DNA of 14,336 nt, taken from contig DBQL01000140.1 in NCBI GenBank assembly GCA_002305235.1, forward strand, positions 5,269 to 19,604, written 5' to 3'. This DNA comes from Prevotella sp. UBA1395. Its GTDB lineage: Bacteria > Bacteroidota > Bacteroidia > Bacteroidales > Bacteroidaceae. Positions within the stretch are counted from its first letter, which is position 1; every line of letters begins with the position of its first letter. Below are positions 1 to 6,426 of the stretch, one piece after another. The notes beneath the pieces are model-generated. The model had not been told where the DNA came from and did not search any database. It worked only from the letters and a program-made list of their open reading frames with translations. Both the position numbers and the translations under genes were made by a program.

Positions 1-795
1 CGGTACTTGCTTGCGGCCGATGGCACCATCGTTATAGGCGGTGACCTGATGGAGCAGATAGGTAGACTGCACCACGCCGTGCAGCCTTGCCCCCTCGACT
101 GAGTCCATGTTCTGTGGCACGGCGGTTCCCGTACCCATGAAGATGGCGTCATAACCCGACTCGAACAGCGAGTCGACGGTAATACCGTTCTCGCCGACCA
201 TCGCCTTGGTCACAAAGTCGACACCCAGCGATGCTATCTTGCTGATCTCGGCACGCACAACGTTCTTGGGCAATCGATATTCCGGTATGCCGAACATCAG
301 CACGCCGCCCGGCTCCTCCTCGCCTTCGTAGATGGTCACCGAGAAACCTTGGCGCGCAAGGTCGCCCGCCACGGTCAGTCCGGCAGGCCCCGACCCGATG
401 ACCGCCACCTTGCCGCGTGTCTTTTGGGGAATGTTCTCGCGGGTAAGGCGCATCTCCGTGTCGAAATCGGCGATGAAAGCCTCCAACCGCCCAATCTGTA
501 TGGGCTTGTCTTTCTTGTTCAATATGCAATGCCCCTGACACTGTTTCTCATGCGGGCACACCCTGCCACAGATGGCCGGCAGATTGGATGTCTCGTTGAT
601 GATAGACATGGCGTCGCCGATATTGCCCTTGGACAACTGGTGAATAAACTCCGGAATGTTGTTGTTGATGGGACAACCCTTGCGGCACAAGGGCACCTTG
701 CACCGCAGGCAACGCTTGGCTTCTTCTACCGCCTCACGCGTGGTATAAGGTTGATGTACTACCTGAAACGCGTCGTTTTCTTCTTGCTGGCTCAT
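1..795 (-). CDS. Glutamate synthase small subunit-type NAD(P) oxidoreductase, partial (C-terminus missing)
   Basis: Reading leftward from ATG at 795, 265 codons are open to the window edge, so this is the N-terminal half of a protein usually about 450-490 aa long. Two cysteine clusters typical of the [4Fe-4S] N-terminal domain are visible: C29-x2-C32-x4-C37-x3-C41-P and C76-GRV-C80-PHE-x2-C86-x3-C90. A GSGPAG Rossmann motif for FAD follows near residue 130, then EPGGVLMFGIPEYRLPK, a hallmark of the GltD/GltA/NfnB/SudA family. The family moves electrons from NAD(P)H through FAD and iron-sulfur clusters, either to a glutamate synthase large subunit or, in NfnB/SudA-type complexes, to or from ferredoxin. 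Which role applies depends on the partner gene to the left, outside the window, so no symbol is given. A consensus promoter lies 52 bp upstream. Confidence 0.9.
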   Translation of the reverse strand, partial: MSQQEENDAFQVVHQPYTTREAVEEAKRCLRCKVPLCRKGCPINNNIPEFIHQLSKGNIGDAMSIINETSNLPAICGRVCPHEKQCQGHCILNKKDKPIQIGRLEAFIADFDTEMRLTRENIPQKTRGKVAVIGSGPAGLTVAGDLARQGFSVTIYEGEEEPGGVLMFGIPEYRLPKNVVRAEISKIASLGVDFVTKAMVGENGITVDSLFESGYDAIFMGTGTAVPQNMDSVEGARLHGVVQSTYLLHQVTAYNDGAIGRKQVP

Positions 796-846
796 AAATA
801 TGCTGTTCTTTGATCTGAATTAGTCTTGTTTTGTCATCTCTGCTTT

Positions 847-855
847 GCAAAATTA
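847..855 (-). promoter_or_regulatory. Bacteroidetes -7 promoter element for the glutamate-synthase-like gene
   Basis: On the minus strand the sequence reads TAATTTTGC, an exact match to TAnnTTTGC. A TTTG lies about 23 bp further upstream, slightly long for the -33 element. The predicted leader before ATG 795 is about 45 nt. Confidence 0.65.
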
Positions 856-1006
856 CATATTAAATAACGATCAAGAATCAAACAGCCTCCATTATTAACA
901 TATATTAATAGGGTAATTTCAAAAATGCAATTAAAACGAAATAAAAGACGATAAAATATTCTGACAAATCAAGCGAAGAATTTCCTGCTGTTTCAAGCCA
1001 TTTCCA

Positions 1007-1107
1007 ATGGGTTTGCGAAAGCTATCTTTTCGTGACGCGATTAGATAGTAATCGCGTCACGAAAAGATAGTAATCACGGCGCGAAAAGATAGCTTTCGCA
1101 AACCCAT
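1007..1107. repeat. Nested palindromic tandem repeat, locus A (22-bp period)
   Basis: Two perfect inverted repeats overlap. Outer arms of 26 bp lie at 1007-1032 and 1082-1107. Inner arms of 22 bp lie at 1022-1043 and 1049-1070, around a 5-nt loop GATAG. The same DNA is a tandem array: the pentamer CTATC/GATAG occurs at 1022 (inverted), 1044, 1066 and 1088, exactly 22 bp apart each time. The units at 1044-1065 and 1066-1087 differ at 3 of 22 positions, and the unit at 1022-1043 is the exact inverse of the first. The ends are a 13-bp terminal inverted repeat GGGTTTGCGAAAG (1009-1021 and 1093-1105). I see no flanking target duplication. A related element is at the right end of the window. Confidence 0.9.
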
Positions 1108-1200
1108 CTGTACGAGGCCGTGAGGCGGGGGTGTCACAACGGTGTGCCGATACCCTGATCGGCCCCTCGGAAAAACACTCGAAAAACAGCATTGAAACAT

Positions 1201-1231
1201 CCGGGAAACCCGACAAACACTGGTTTTCCGG
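1201..1231. repeat. 10-bp imperfect inverted repeat
   Basis: CCGGGAAACC (1201-1210) can pair with GGTTTTCCGG (1222-1231), with nine Watson-Crick pairs, one G:T pair and an 11-nt loop. It lies between the palindromic repeat and the terminator of the S9 peptidase gene. No T-run follows on either strand, so it is not a standard terminator. Function unknown. Confidence 0.5.
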
Positions 1232-1257
1232 GCTGTCGACTCACATCGCCGGATGTC

Positions 1258-1298
1258 AAAAAAAAATCGCCACAGAGCATGTTGCTGCTCCGTGGCGA
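1258..1298 (-). terminator. Rho-independent terminator of the coaW/S9 peptidase operon
   Basis: On the minus strand a 13-bp stem (1267-1298, one G:U pair, 6-nt loop) is followed by nine T residues (1258-1266). It starts about 30 bp after the stop codon of the S9 peptidase gene, the expected place for the end of that transcript. Confidence 0.9.
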
Positions 1299-1328
1299 CA
1301 TGGCAAAGGTCGTAGCGACCGGTGCCCG

Positions 1329-3488
1329 TTATCTTTTCTTCACCTCGCTCCACGCCGGTGGCGTGACATGAAGAAGATTTTTGACAAAAAAGTCATAGCG
1401 CTTGTGCTCTCCGAAGGTTTCGCCCATTGTATGATGCACGCCCGGCAGCACCACCAGCTCAAAGTCTTTTCCGGCCTTGATCAGCGCGTTGGCCACCTGA
1501 TAGGTGCTCGACGGGTCTACGTTGTCGTCAAGCTCACCCACCACCAGCATCAGCGGCCGCTCGAGTTTGGAGGCGTTCACCACGTTGCTCGCGCGGATAT
1601 AAGAGGAGTCTACGGGCCATCCCATCCACTGTTCGTTCCACCATATCTTGTCCATGCGGTTGTCGTGGCACCCGCACGAGCTGTAAGCAGCCTTGTAGAA
1701 ATCGCCATGCAAGAGCACCGCCGTGGCAGACTCCTGCCCGCCGGCAGAAGCTCCGAAGATGCCCACGTTGTCGGCATCCATATAAGGATACTTCTCGGCG
1801 GCGGCCTTGATCCACAGCATACGGTCGGGGAATCCGGCATCCTGAAGGTTCTTGTGGCACACATCCTCAAACTGTTTGCCCCGATAGCTCGTGCCCATCG
1901 CGTCGAGCTGCACCACGATGAACCCCAGTTCGGCAAGCCCGGTCATGTTCCAGTTGTACGAAATGAAATTTTTCGGGGTGTAAGCATCGCCCGGACCAGC
2001 GTAGATATACTCGATGACGGGATACTTGCGCGACGGGTCGAAGTTGGTGGGACGCTGTATGATGCCCCACATATCGGTCTTGCCATCGCGCCCCTTGGCC
2101 GTGAACACCTCGGGAGCCATCCATCCCGCGGCCTTGAGCCGGCTGATGTCGGCAGTCTCCAAGGTCTTGATCACCCGTCCATCGTCAGTGCTGCGCACCA
2201 CGGTCACAGGGGCCTCGTCGACCCTGCTGTATGTGTCGACCAAGTAACGATAGTCGGGCGAATACTCGGTGAGGTGATTGCCGTACTCGGGCGTAAGGCA
2301 TACCATGTTGCAGCCGTCGAGCCCTATCTTGTAGTCGCGCACCAGATAGGGGTCTTCATTCTTGTTCACCCCCGATGCCGAGAAATAGATCACGCCACGC
2401 TTCTCGTCCACGTTTTTCACCCGTCTGACAAACCATTCGCCTTTGGTAATCTGTCGGGGTTGCGACGCGATGACGCGTCCCTTCTTGTCGGTGGGGCGCA
2501 GGTCGTAGAGGTAGATGTGGTTCCAGTTGTCGCGCTCAGAGGTCCAAAGCAGTTGCTTGCCGTTATTGATGGTCTGTCGCCACAGTCGCGAATAGTTGAC
2601 AAATGTCTTCGACCGCTCCTCGACGATGGTTCTCAGGTTGCCGGTTTCGGCACTCATCGCCAGCAGTTGGTAGAGCTGGTGCCCGCGCTTGTTATACTCC
2701 ATCGTGACCTCCCGGGAGTCGGGTGTCCACTGAAACCACTCGAGGGCATACTGGTTCTCTATGGCCCGGGGGTCGGCCTCCACCCGATGGCCGGTGGCAA
2801 TGTCGATGATGGTGGGCCAGTGCTGGGGCAGCTCGTCGCCCGGCTTGGCATACTCCTGCTTGTGAAGGATGGGTTGCAGCCCGTCGGCGGGCGACGACTC
2901 CACATAGTAGGCATACCGTTTGGGCACCTGATTGCGCTTGCATACCATGATCTTGCGGGAGTCGGGGCTCCAAGAAATATTGCTGCTGTAATAGCGCCCG
3001 ATGGTACCGTCTTGCGTGAGCACACGCTTCTCGGTATAGGGGCGGCCCACTTCGTGCACCACAACGTTGTATCCCTCGATCCACGCCTCGCTCTTGCCGT
3101 CGGGCGACTTCACCACCTCCTCGGCCTGCTCGTCGTCGGTCTCCATCCAGTGCCGCCCCGGACGGCGGAACGGACTATCATGGCGGTCGCGGCGGTCGGC
3201 GCGGATGCCCAAGGCCTTCTTGAGCGAGTCTTCCGACTCAAAGAGCCGTGTCGACCCGTCGGTAACGCGGTAAACTGTGTATCGGCGGCCCGAATCCTCA
3301 TCGGTGTAATAGACCACGGTGACAGAATCCTGCCACCTCACGTCGTGTGCCCAATGGCGCACGTTCTTCTGTTGAAACTTGTCGTAAAGGCCGTAGGCTC
3401 GCTGATAGTCGGCCACCGTTCCCTGTGCGGAAGCGGAGGCAGATACCAGCAGGGCGCAAAACAAGGTCTTTATTTTGCGTTCTTTCAT
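1329..3488 (-). CDS. Secreted S9 family peptidase (DPP IV-type beta-propeller plus prolyl oligopeptidase domain)
   Basis: 719 aa. A Sec signal peptide (residues 1-21, basic start, hydrophobic core, ASA before Q22) points to export to the periplasm or envelope. Residues about 100-460 look like the DPP IV N-terminal beta-propeller. Residues about 470-710 are the alpha/beta-hydrolase domain with the catalytic triad visible: Ser581 in GASAGG, Asp654 in GELDDNV, and His685 or His686 in PGVHHTMG. Asp to His spacing (32 residues to His686) matches human DPP IV. The family releases dipeptides or tripeptides, often after proline, from peptide N-termini. The usual Glu-Glu motif (WVYEEE) that anchors the substrate amino group in true DPP IV is not evident, so the exact specificity is open. 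The gene lies 24 bp after coaW and is probably co-transcribed with it; a strong terminator follows. A 790-residue open frame on the opposite strand is a shadow. Confidence 0.93.
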   Translation of the reverse strand: MKERKIKTLFCALLVSASASAQGTVADYQRAYGLYDKFQQKNVRHWAHDVRWQDSVTVVYYTDEDSGRRYTVYRVTDGSTRLFESEDSLKKALGIRADRRDRHDSPFRRPGRHWMETDDEQAEEVVKSPDGKSEAWIEGYNVVVHEVGRPYTEKRVLTQDGTIGRYYSSNISWSPDSRKIMVCKRNQVPKRYAYYVESSPADGLQPILHKQEYAKPGDELPQHWPTIIDIATGHRVEADPRAIENQYALEWFQWTPDSREVTMEYNKRGHQLYQLLAMSAETGNLRTIVEERSKTFVNYSRLWRQTINNGKQLLWTSERDNWNHIYLYDLRPTDKKGRVIASQPRQITKGEWFVRRVKNVDEKRGVIYFSASGVNKNEDPYLVRDYKIGLDGCNMVCLTPEYGNHLTEYSPDYRYLVDTYSRVDEAPVTVVRSTDDGRVIKTLETADISRLKAAGWMAPEVFTAKGRDGKTDMWGIIQRPTNFDPSRKYPVIEYIYAGPGDAYTPKNFISYNWNMTGLAELGFIVVQLDAMGTSYRGKQFEDVCHKNLQDAGFPDRMLWIKAAAEKYPYMDADNVGIFGASAGGQESATAVLLHGDFYKAAYSSCGCHDNRMDKIWWNEQWMGWPVDSSYIRASNVVNASKLERPLMLVVGELDDNVDPSSTYQVANALIKAGKDFELVVLPGVHHTMGETFGEHKRYDFFVKNLLHVTPPAWSEVKKR

Positions 3489-3512
3489 AAGGTTGTTGCT
3501 TGAAAATTATAG

Positions 3513-4331
3513 TTAGGCTTTCTTATAGCACAAGGCTGCTCCGATGGCTGTGCAAAACTCGGAGTATTTAGGGATGATGAATCTCACGTGATAGAGTTTT
3601 TCCATCGCCGGGAACACGTCCTTGCACTGTGGTAAAAGGGTGAGATTGCCGATGAGTACATACTCGCGGATGCCGGTGTTGAGCGAGGCAAGGATACAGC
3701 TCGAGCCGATGGTTTGCAGCACGGTGGTGATGATGCCCAGCGCGATATCCTCGCGCGAGGCGTTGCTGCGGGCATTGCCAAAGAGCGACGCGGTGGCTGT
3801 CTTGGGAAGATTGGGCAGCGGGTTGGGACTGATGTCGCCGATGAGCACGTCTACATTGGATATGTCGCCCTCGAGAGCGAGTGCCACAATCTGCTTCACA
3901 TCATCGGTCTTGAGCATGATGCGGCTCAGCCCCATGAGCGTTCCGCCCCCGAGACCGATACCGCCAATGTGGCGAATGTCGTCGCCGTCGCATTGCACGA
4001 TGCTCGTTCCGGTACCCATCGACACCACCAGCATGCGGTCGAGGTCGGTCTCATAGCGTGCGCCGAGACCGTCGGAAATAAACTCTTCGGCCTTCTTGGT
4101 GGGCAGACCGTAGATTGGCGAGTCTATATAGGCCGAGCCTACACCCGTGATCATCACCTGCTCGATGTCGCTCAGGGAGATGTGATTGTCGTAAAGATAC
4201 TTACCAAAAGCCCCGTAGAGCGAGGTCACGGGGTCGGTGGCCTTGATGCGTATCGGCGAGACCACCTGTCCGGCGTCGTCGATTCCAACGATCTTCGTAG
4301 TGCTGATGCCTACGTCTATGCCTATAACCAT
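3513..4331 (-). CDS. coaW: Type II pantothenate kinase
   Basis: 272 aa, close to the 267 aa of Staphylococcus aureus CoaW. It phosphorylates pantothenate with ATP to 4'-phosphopantothenate, the first step of coenzyme A synthesis, in the cytoplasm. Visible signatures of the acetate/sugar kinase-like fold are the N-terminal phosphate loop IGIDVGISTTK (residues 3-13), Glu82/Glu83 in the position of the catalytic Glu, MGTGTS (105-110), GGIGLGGGTLMGL (123-135), the IGDISPNPLPNLP segment (164-176) and the C-terminal AIGAALCY (262-269). Start is ATG with the family motif beginning at once, so no earlier start is needed. It is followed after 24 bp by the S9 peptidase gene. I found no clear promoter in the 116 bp upstream; a terminator for the preceding gene lies there. 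Confidence 0.93.
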   Translation of the reverse strand: MVIGIDVGISTTKIVGIDDAGQVVSPIRIKATDPVTSLYGAFGKYLYDNHISLSDIEQVMITGVGSAYIDSPIYGLPTKKAEEFISDGLGARYETDLDRMLVVSMGTGTSIVQCDGDDIRHIGGIGLGGGTLMGLSRIMLKTDDVKQIVALALEGDISNVDVLIGDISPNPLPNLPKTATASLFGNARSNASREDIALGIITTVLQTIGSSCILASLNTGIREYVLIGNLTLLPQCKDVFPAMEKLYHVRFIIPKYSEFCTAIGAALCYKKA

Positions 4332-4389
4332 AATATGTAATGTGAAGAGTGATTGAACAATTCGTAAAGAGCCGTGGAGCGGCTAAAAC

Positions 4390-4423
4390 AAAAAAACACC
4401 ACGGCCTGATGAGGCTCGCGGTG
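4390..4423 (-). terminator. Rho-independent terminator after the 138-aa gene
   Basis: On the minus strand CACCGCG pairs with CGTGGTG (one G:U), extended by AGCCT/AGGC across a one-base bulge, with a CATC loop (hairpin 4397-4423), then seven T residues (4390-4396). A second small hairpin, AGCCG/CGGCT around 5 nt (4370-4384), follows directly. It separates the 138-aa gene from coaW and may allow partial read-through. Confidence 0.75.
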
Positions 4424-4447
4424 CTCTCGCGGCACCGTTGTCGGCGG

Positions 4448-4864
4448 TCAACGCAGACAACGCGCCGTCTGGGGATTGTCGATATCGTCGAAATCATCGT
4501 CGTCGCGGTAGTGTTGCCACGAGGAGGCATGGGCCACCAGTTGGTAGACACAATGGGCCGCGACCTCGGTGTCGTCGGCACGAACCTCGGGCGACACCAC
4601 GACCTGATGGCTCAACAGGTCGCTGGCAGACCCGATGTGGGTGTTGCTCACGATGAGTCGACCGTCGAGAACCTTCACGTCGATGGGGGTCTCGATGTGT
4701 CCGAACGAGGGTTTCAACGCTTTCATGGCGGCAAAGCCCTGTGCGATCTCCTCCAACTTGACCTCATACGGACGCAGGTCGTCGGTATTGGCAGTGACCA
4801 AACGATGGATGTGGGGGGCGATGTCTTCGTAAGACACCTTATCTAACAGTTGCTTGAATGTCAT
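4448..4864 (-). CDS. Hypothetical protein, 138 aa
   Basis: I do not recognise the family with confidence. The protein starts MTFKQLLDKVSYEDIAPHI, a short helical opening that resembles small Bacteroidales proteins of unknown function. The middle holds an IDVKVLDGRLIVSN strand pair, and the end is very acidic (HYRDDDDFDDID). It has no signal peptide, no membrane segment and no conserved cysteine pattern, so it is probably a cytoplasmic, perhaps protein-binding, factor. An in-frame TTG exists at 4885, but it overlaps the promoter -7 element (4882-4890), so it would lie upstream of the transcript start. ATG 4864 is therefore chosen. The gene is divergent from the NUDIX gene and ends in its own terminator. 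Confidence 0.75.
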   Translation of the reverse strand: MTFKQLLDKVSYEDIAPHIHRLVTANTDDLRPYEVKLEEIAQGFAAMKALKPSFGHIETPIDVKVLDGRLIVSNTHIGSASDLLSHQVVVSPEVRADDTEVAAHCVYQLVAHASSWQHYRDDDDFDDIDNPQTARCLR

Positions 4865-4881
4865 AATCTTAAACTTTTTGT

Positions 4882-4890
4882 GCAAAAATA
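4882..4890 (-). promoter_or_regulatory. Bacteroidetes -7 promoter element for the 138-aa gene
   Basis: The minus strand reads TATTTTTGC, an exact TAnnTTTGC match, giving a leader of roughly 10-15 nt before ATG 4864. No clear TTTG -33 element is seen at 19-21 bp. This element decides the start codon of the gene. Confidence 0.65.
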
Positions 4891-4933
4891 CGAAAAAATG
4901 AGCAATCGAACAGGCTGATTAAGAATTTATTCG

Positions 4934-4942
4934 TATATTCGC
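4934..4942 (+). promoter_or_regulatory. Probable -7 promoter element for the NUDIX gene
   Basis: TATATTCGC differs from TAnnTTTGC at one position and lies 13 bp before ATG 4956, which implies a very short leader. The -33 region is not recognisable. It is back to back with the promoter of the 138-aa gene, 43 bp away. Confidence 0.45.
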
Positions 4943-4955
4943 CCATAAAAAATAT

Positions 4956-5357
4956 ATGATGAAAAAGATCAATGTTGTGGCCGCCGTGGTCATGCGCGAC
5001 GGTAAGTTTTTGTGTGTGCAGCGATGCCGTTCGCACCGGTCGTACAACTCCGAGCGATGGGAATTTCCCGGTGGAAAGGTGGAAGATGGGGAGACACGGC
5101 ACGAGGCTTTGCTGCGGGAGATCAAAGAAGAAATGGATTGGGATGTCTATGTGGGGCGCTGTCTCGGAACGATCACGCACGATTATCCCGATTTTACCAT
5201 TGCACTGACGGCCTATCTCTGCAAGGGTGGCGATGGCGATTTCACGCTGTTGGAACACCTCGATGCCCGATGGCTGCCGCTTGAGGATCTCGACACGCTC
5301 AATTGGGCGGATGCCGACCGCAAGATCGTGAACATTATCAAGGAGAGCCAAAGGTGA
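4956..5357 (+). CDS. NUDIX hydrolase, MutT/NudG-like nucleoside triphosphate pyrophosphatase
   Basis: 133 aa. The NUDIX box spans residues 40-62: G40-x5-E46-x7-R54-E55-I-K-E58-E59, with all metal-binding Glu residues kept. The glycine near the end of the box is Asp61. Upstream, RWEFPGGK (34-41) and QR at 22-23 fit the MutT/NudG branch, which hydrolyses (oxidised) nucleoside triphosphates such as 8-oxo-dGTP or modified CTP to the monophosphate. The ending with WLPLEDLDTLNWADADRKI is also typical of small MutT-like proteins. Start could be ATG 4956 or the adjacent ATG 4959. The gene stands alone, divergent from the 138-aa gene and convergent with the B3/B4 gene. The exact substrate cannot be read from sequence. 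Confidence 0.9.
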   Translation: MMKKINVVAAVVMRDGKFLCVQRCRSHRSYNSERWEFPGGKVEDGETRHEALLREIKEEMDWDVYVGRCLGTITHDYPDFTIALTAYLCKGGDGDFTLLEHLDARWLPLEDLDTLNWADADRKIVNIIKESQR

Positions 5358-5481
5358 TGAGTGTTGCCGGCAAGGTGATTGCGCCGTGGGAGAAGAGCCC
5401 GGCCACCATCTACGCAAGATGGGCGGGAGGATGGATGGCGGCAATGAGGCAAGAGGCGTAGACAAGGATTCCACGGCCACA

Positions 5482-5510
5482 TATTATATATGGTATTCTT
5501 ATATATAATA
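5482..5510. repeat. AT-only 10-bp perfect inverted repeat between convergent genes
   Basis: TATTATATAT (5482-5491) and ATATATAATA (5501-5510) are exact inverse complements around a 9-nt loop. It sits between the convergent NUDIX and B3/B4 genes, ending 10 bp before the B3/B4 stop codon. It could help end transcription from either side, but an all-AT stem is weak and there is no GC-rich base. Confidence 0.5.
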
Positions 5511-5520
5511 GGTGGCGCGT

Positions 5521-6186
5521 TTATCTGTATAGATGATAGGTGCCTCCATCGCTTTCACAATAGGCGCGGAGAAGTCTTTGGATGAACTCCGCGTTGGCAC
5601 ACACCCGATCCTCGCGCCCGTCATACCCGTTGACAAGCACCACGAGATGGGTGGTGGAGATGGATATCTTGGTACGCTCGTGATCAGAAGTCGGCGTACC
5701 CACGCCGCCCTCGGCATCGCGATAGACCGGCAACCCTTCTATATTGATCATTCCCCGGCCGATGCCCTCATAAGGTTCGTCCTTGCGTCCCACGCCAAGG
5801 GTGAGCGTATCACCCACGAAACGATCGGCATCGAAGCCCCCGATGCTGTACCCATAACGAATGCTCGCGAGGTTGATGAGGTCTACCAGTGTGTCGATCT
5901 GATACAGCTCTTTGTGCTGAAGCATTCGCCTGATGAGCGCTTCGGAGGCCGGACGGTAGCGCGACGGGTCTTTGCCACAGGCTTTGTAAACCCTTCTCGT
6001 GGCCGCAATTCCCGACAGGTCTTTCAGCGATTCGGTGGTAAGTGCGGCACGATAATGGTTTCCCAATGCATGAATCTCTGTCCAAAGGTCCTCATTATAG
6101 GGGCTGTTCCTCACCTGTGCCTCCACACATGCTCCAACAAATGCCGGGCACACACGTTCCAATTCGGGTGATACGATGATATTCAT
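5521..6186 (-). CDS. B3/B4 tRNA-binding domain protein (PheRS beta-like domain)
   Basis: 221 aa, a free-standing B3/B4 domain. In phenylalanyl-tRNA synthetase beta this domain holds the editing site that removes mischarged tyrosine; free-standing forms are thought to act on aminoacyl-tRNA or a similar ligand, but the role is unproven. Visible family marks are ATRRVYKACGKDPSRYRPA (62-80), EALIRR (82-87), IDTLVDLINLASIRYGYSIG (97-116), the GGFDADR loop (116-122) and GTPTSDHERTKIS (163-175). Length fits the family. ATG 6186 lies about 25 bp after a perfect -7 element. It is divergent from the DNA ligase gene and convergent with the NUDIX gene, so it is probably monocistronic. Confidence 0.85.
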   Translation of the reverse strand: MNIIVSPELERVCPAFVGACVEAQVRNSPYNEDLWTEIHALGNHYRAALTTESLKDLSGIAATRRVYKACGKDPSRYRPASEALIRRMLQHKELYQIDTLVDLINLASIRYGYSIGGFDADRFVGDTLTLGVGRKDEPYEGIGRGMINIEGLPVYRDAEGGVGTPTSDHERTKISISTTHLVVLVNGYDGREDRVCANAEFIQRLLRAYCESDGGTYHLYR

Positions 6187-6210
6187 AAAATGATATGATT
6201 TTGCATTGAT

Positions 6211-6219
6211 GCAAAGTTA
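6211..6219 (-). promoter_or_regulatory. Bacteroidetes -7 promoter element for the B3/B4 gene
   Basis: The minus strand reads TAACTTTGC, an exact match to TAnnTTTGC, with about 20 nt of leader before ATG 6186. The -33 element is not clear. Confidence 0.65.
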
Positions 6220-6326
6220 CGCAACATTTTTGACAACATCTGCCCTCTCGACATACTTTCATCATCGGCATCATAGATTTTGATCATTATCTCCGCGAAA
6301 CCCATTCGGCTATCAGAATAAATCGC

Positions 6327-6334
6327 TATCTTTG
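6327..6334 (+). promoter_or_regulatory. Bacteroidetes -7 promoter element for the DNA ligase gene
   Basis: TATCTTTG is an exact TAnnTTTG match. A TTCG (one change from TTTG) lies at 6305-6308, 18 bp upstream. The predicted transcript would start near 6341, leaving a leader of about 70 nt before the chosen ligase start at 6413. Confidence 0.65.
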
Positions 6335-6348
6335 TAGAAGATTACAAG

Positions 6349-6426
6349 ATGATTTTTGAACTGCCGTCTCTTGTTCCCACCGGGAACATCGCACGGCCCC
6401 AACCTTACGGCTATGGACAAGATTGA
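6349..6426 (+). promoter_or_regulatory. Ligase leader with short upstream ORF and 7-bp hairpin
   Basis: The leader contains an ATG at 6349 opening a 25-codon frame that ends with TGA at 6424-6426, overlapping the ligase start (6413) in another frame. Inside it lies a perfect 7-bp hairpin, TGTTCCC/GGGAACA with a 3-nt loop (6372-6388). The arrangement could couple ligase translation to the leader ORF, but this is inference from layout only. Confidence 0.35.

Larger units (their letters stand above)
796..1328. other. 533-bp gene-free region rich in hairpins
   Basis: No credible coding sequence is present; the reading frames here have no recognisable protein content. The left part (about 860-960) is very AT-rich and holds the promoter of the leftward gene. 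From about 998 to 1298 inverted repeats follow one another: a small CCATT/AATGG hairpin (998-1010), the large repeat (1007-1107), GCCGAT/ATCGGC (1146-1163), a 10-bp stem (1201-1231) and a terminator (1258-1298). The genes on both sides point left, so most of this is either 3' region of the S9 peptidase or spacer. Confidence 0.7.

Noticed and set aside
149..813. Small open frames in the first 800 bp (149-541 minus, 349-813 plus)
   Set aside because: They overlap the glutamate-synthase-like gene in other frames, and that gene has two cysteine clusters and a Rossmann motif.
1007..1107. CRISPR array
   Set aside because: Units of 22 bp abut directly with no unique spacers, and one unit is inverted; no cas gene is in view.
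1007..1107. Replication origin iterons
   Set aside because: The 22-bp period is iteron-like, but I see no DnaA boxes and no replication initiator gene nearby, and the second copy 13 kb away points to a dispersed repeat.
1131..3503. A 790-codon open frame on the plus strand opposite the S9 peptidase gene
   Set aside because: The minus strand encodes a recognisable peptidase with signal peptide and catalytic triad, while the plus-strand product has no recognisable domain and is rich in His, Val and Leu as expected for a codon shadow.
6356..6412. N-terminal extension of the ligase from TTG 6356
   Set aside because: The 19 extra residues do not resemble LigA, whereas ATG 6413 gives the family's normal N-terminus and length.
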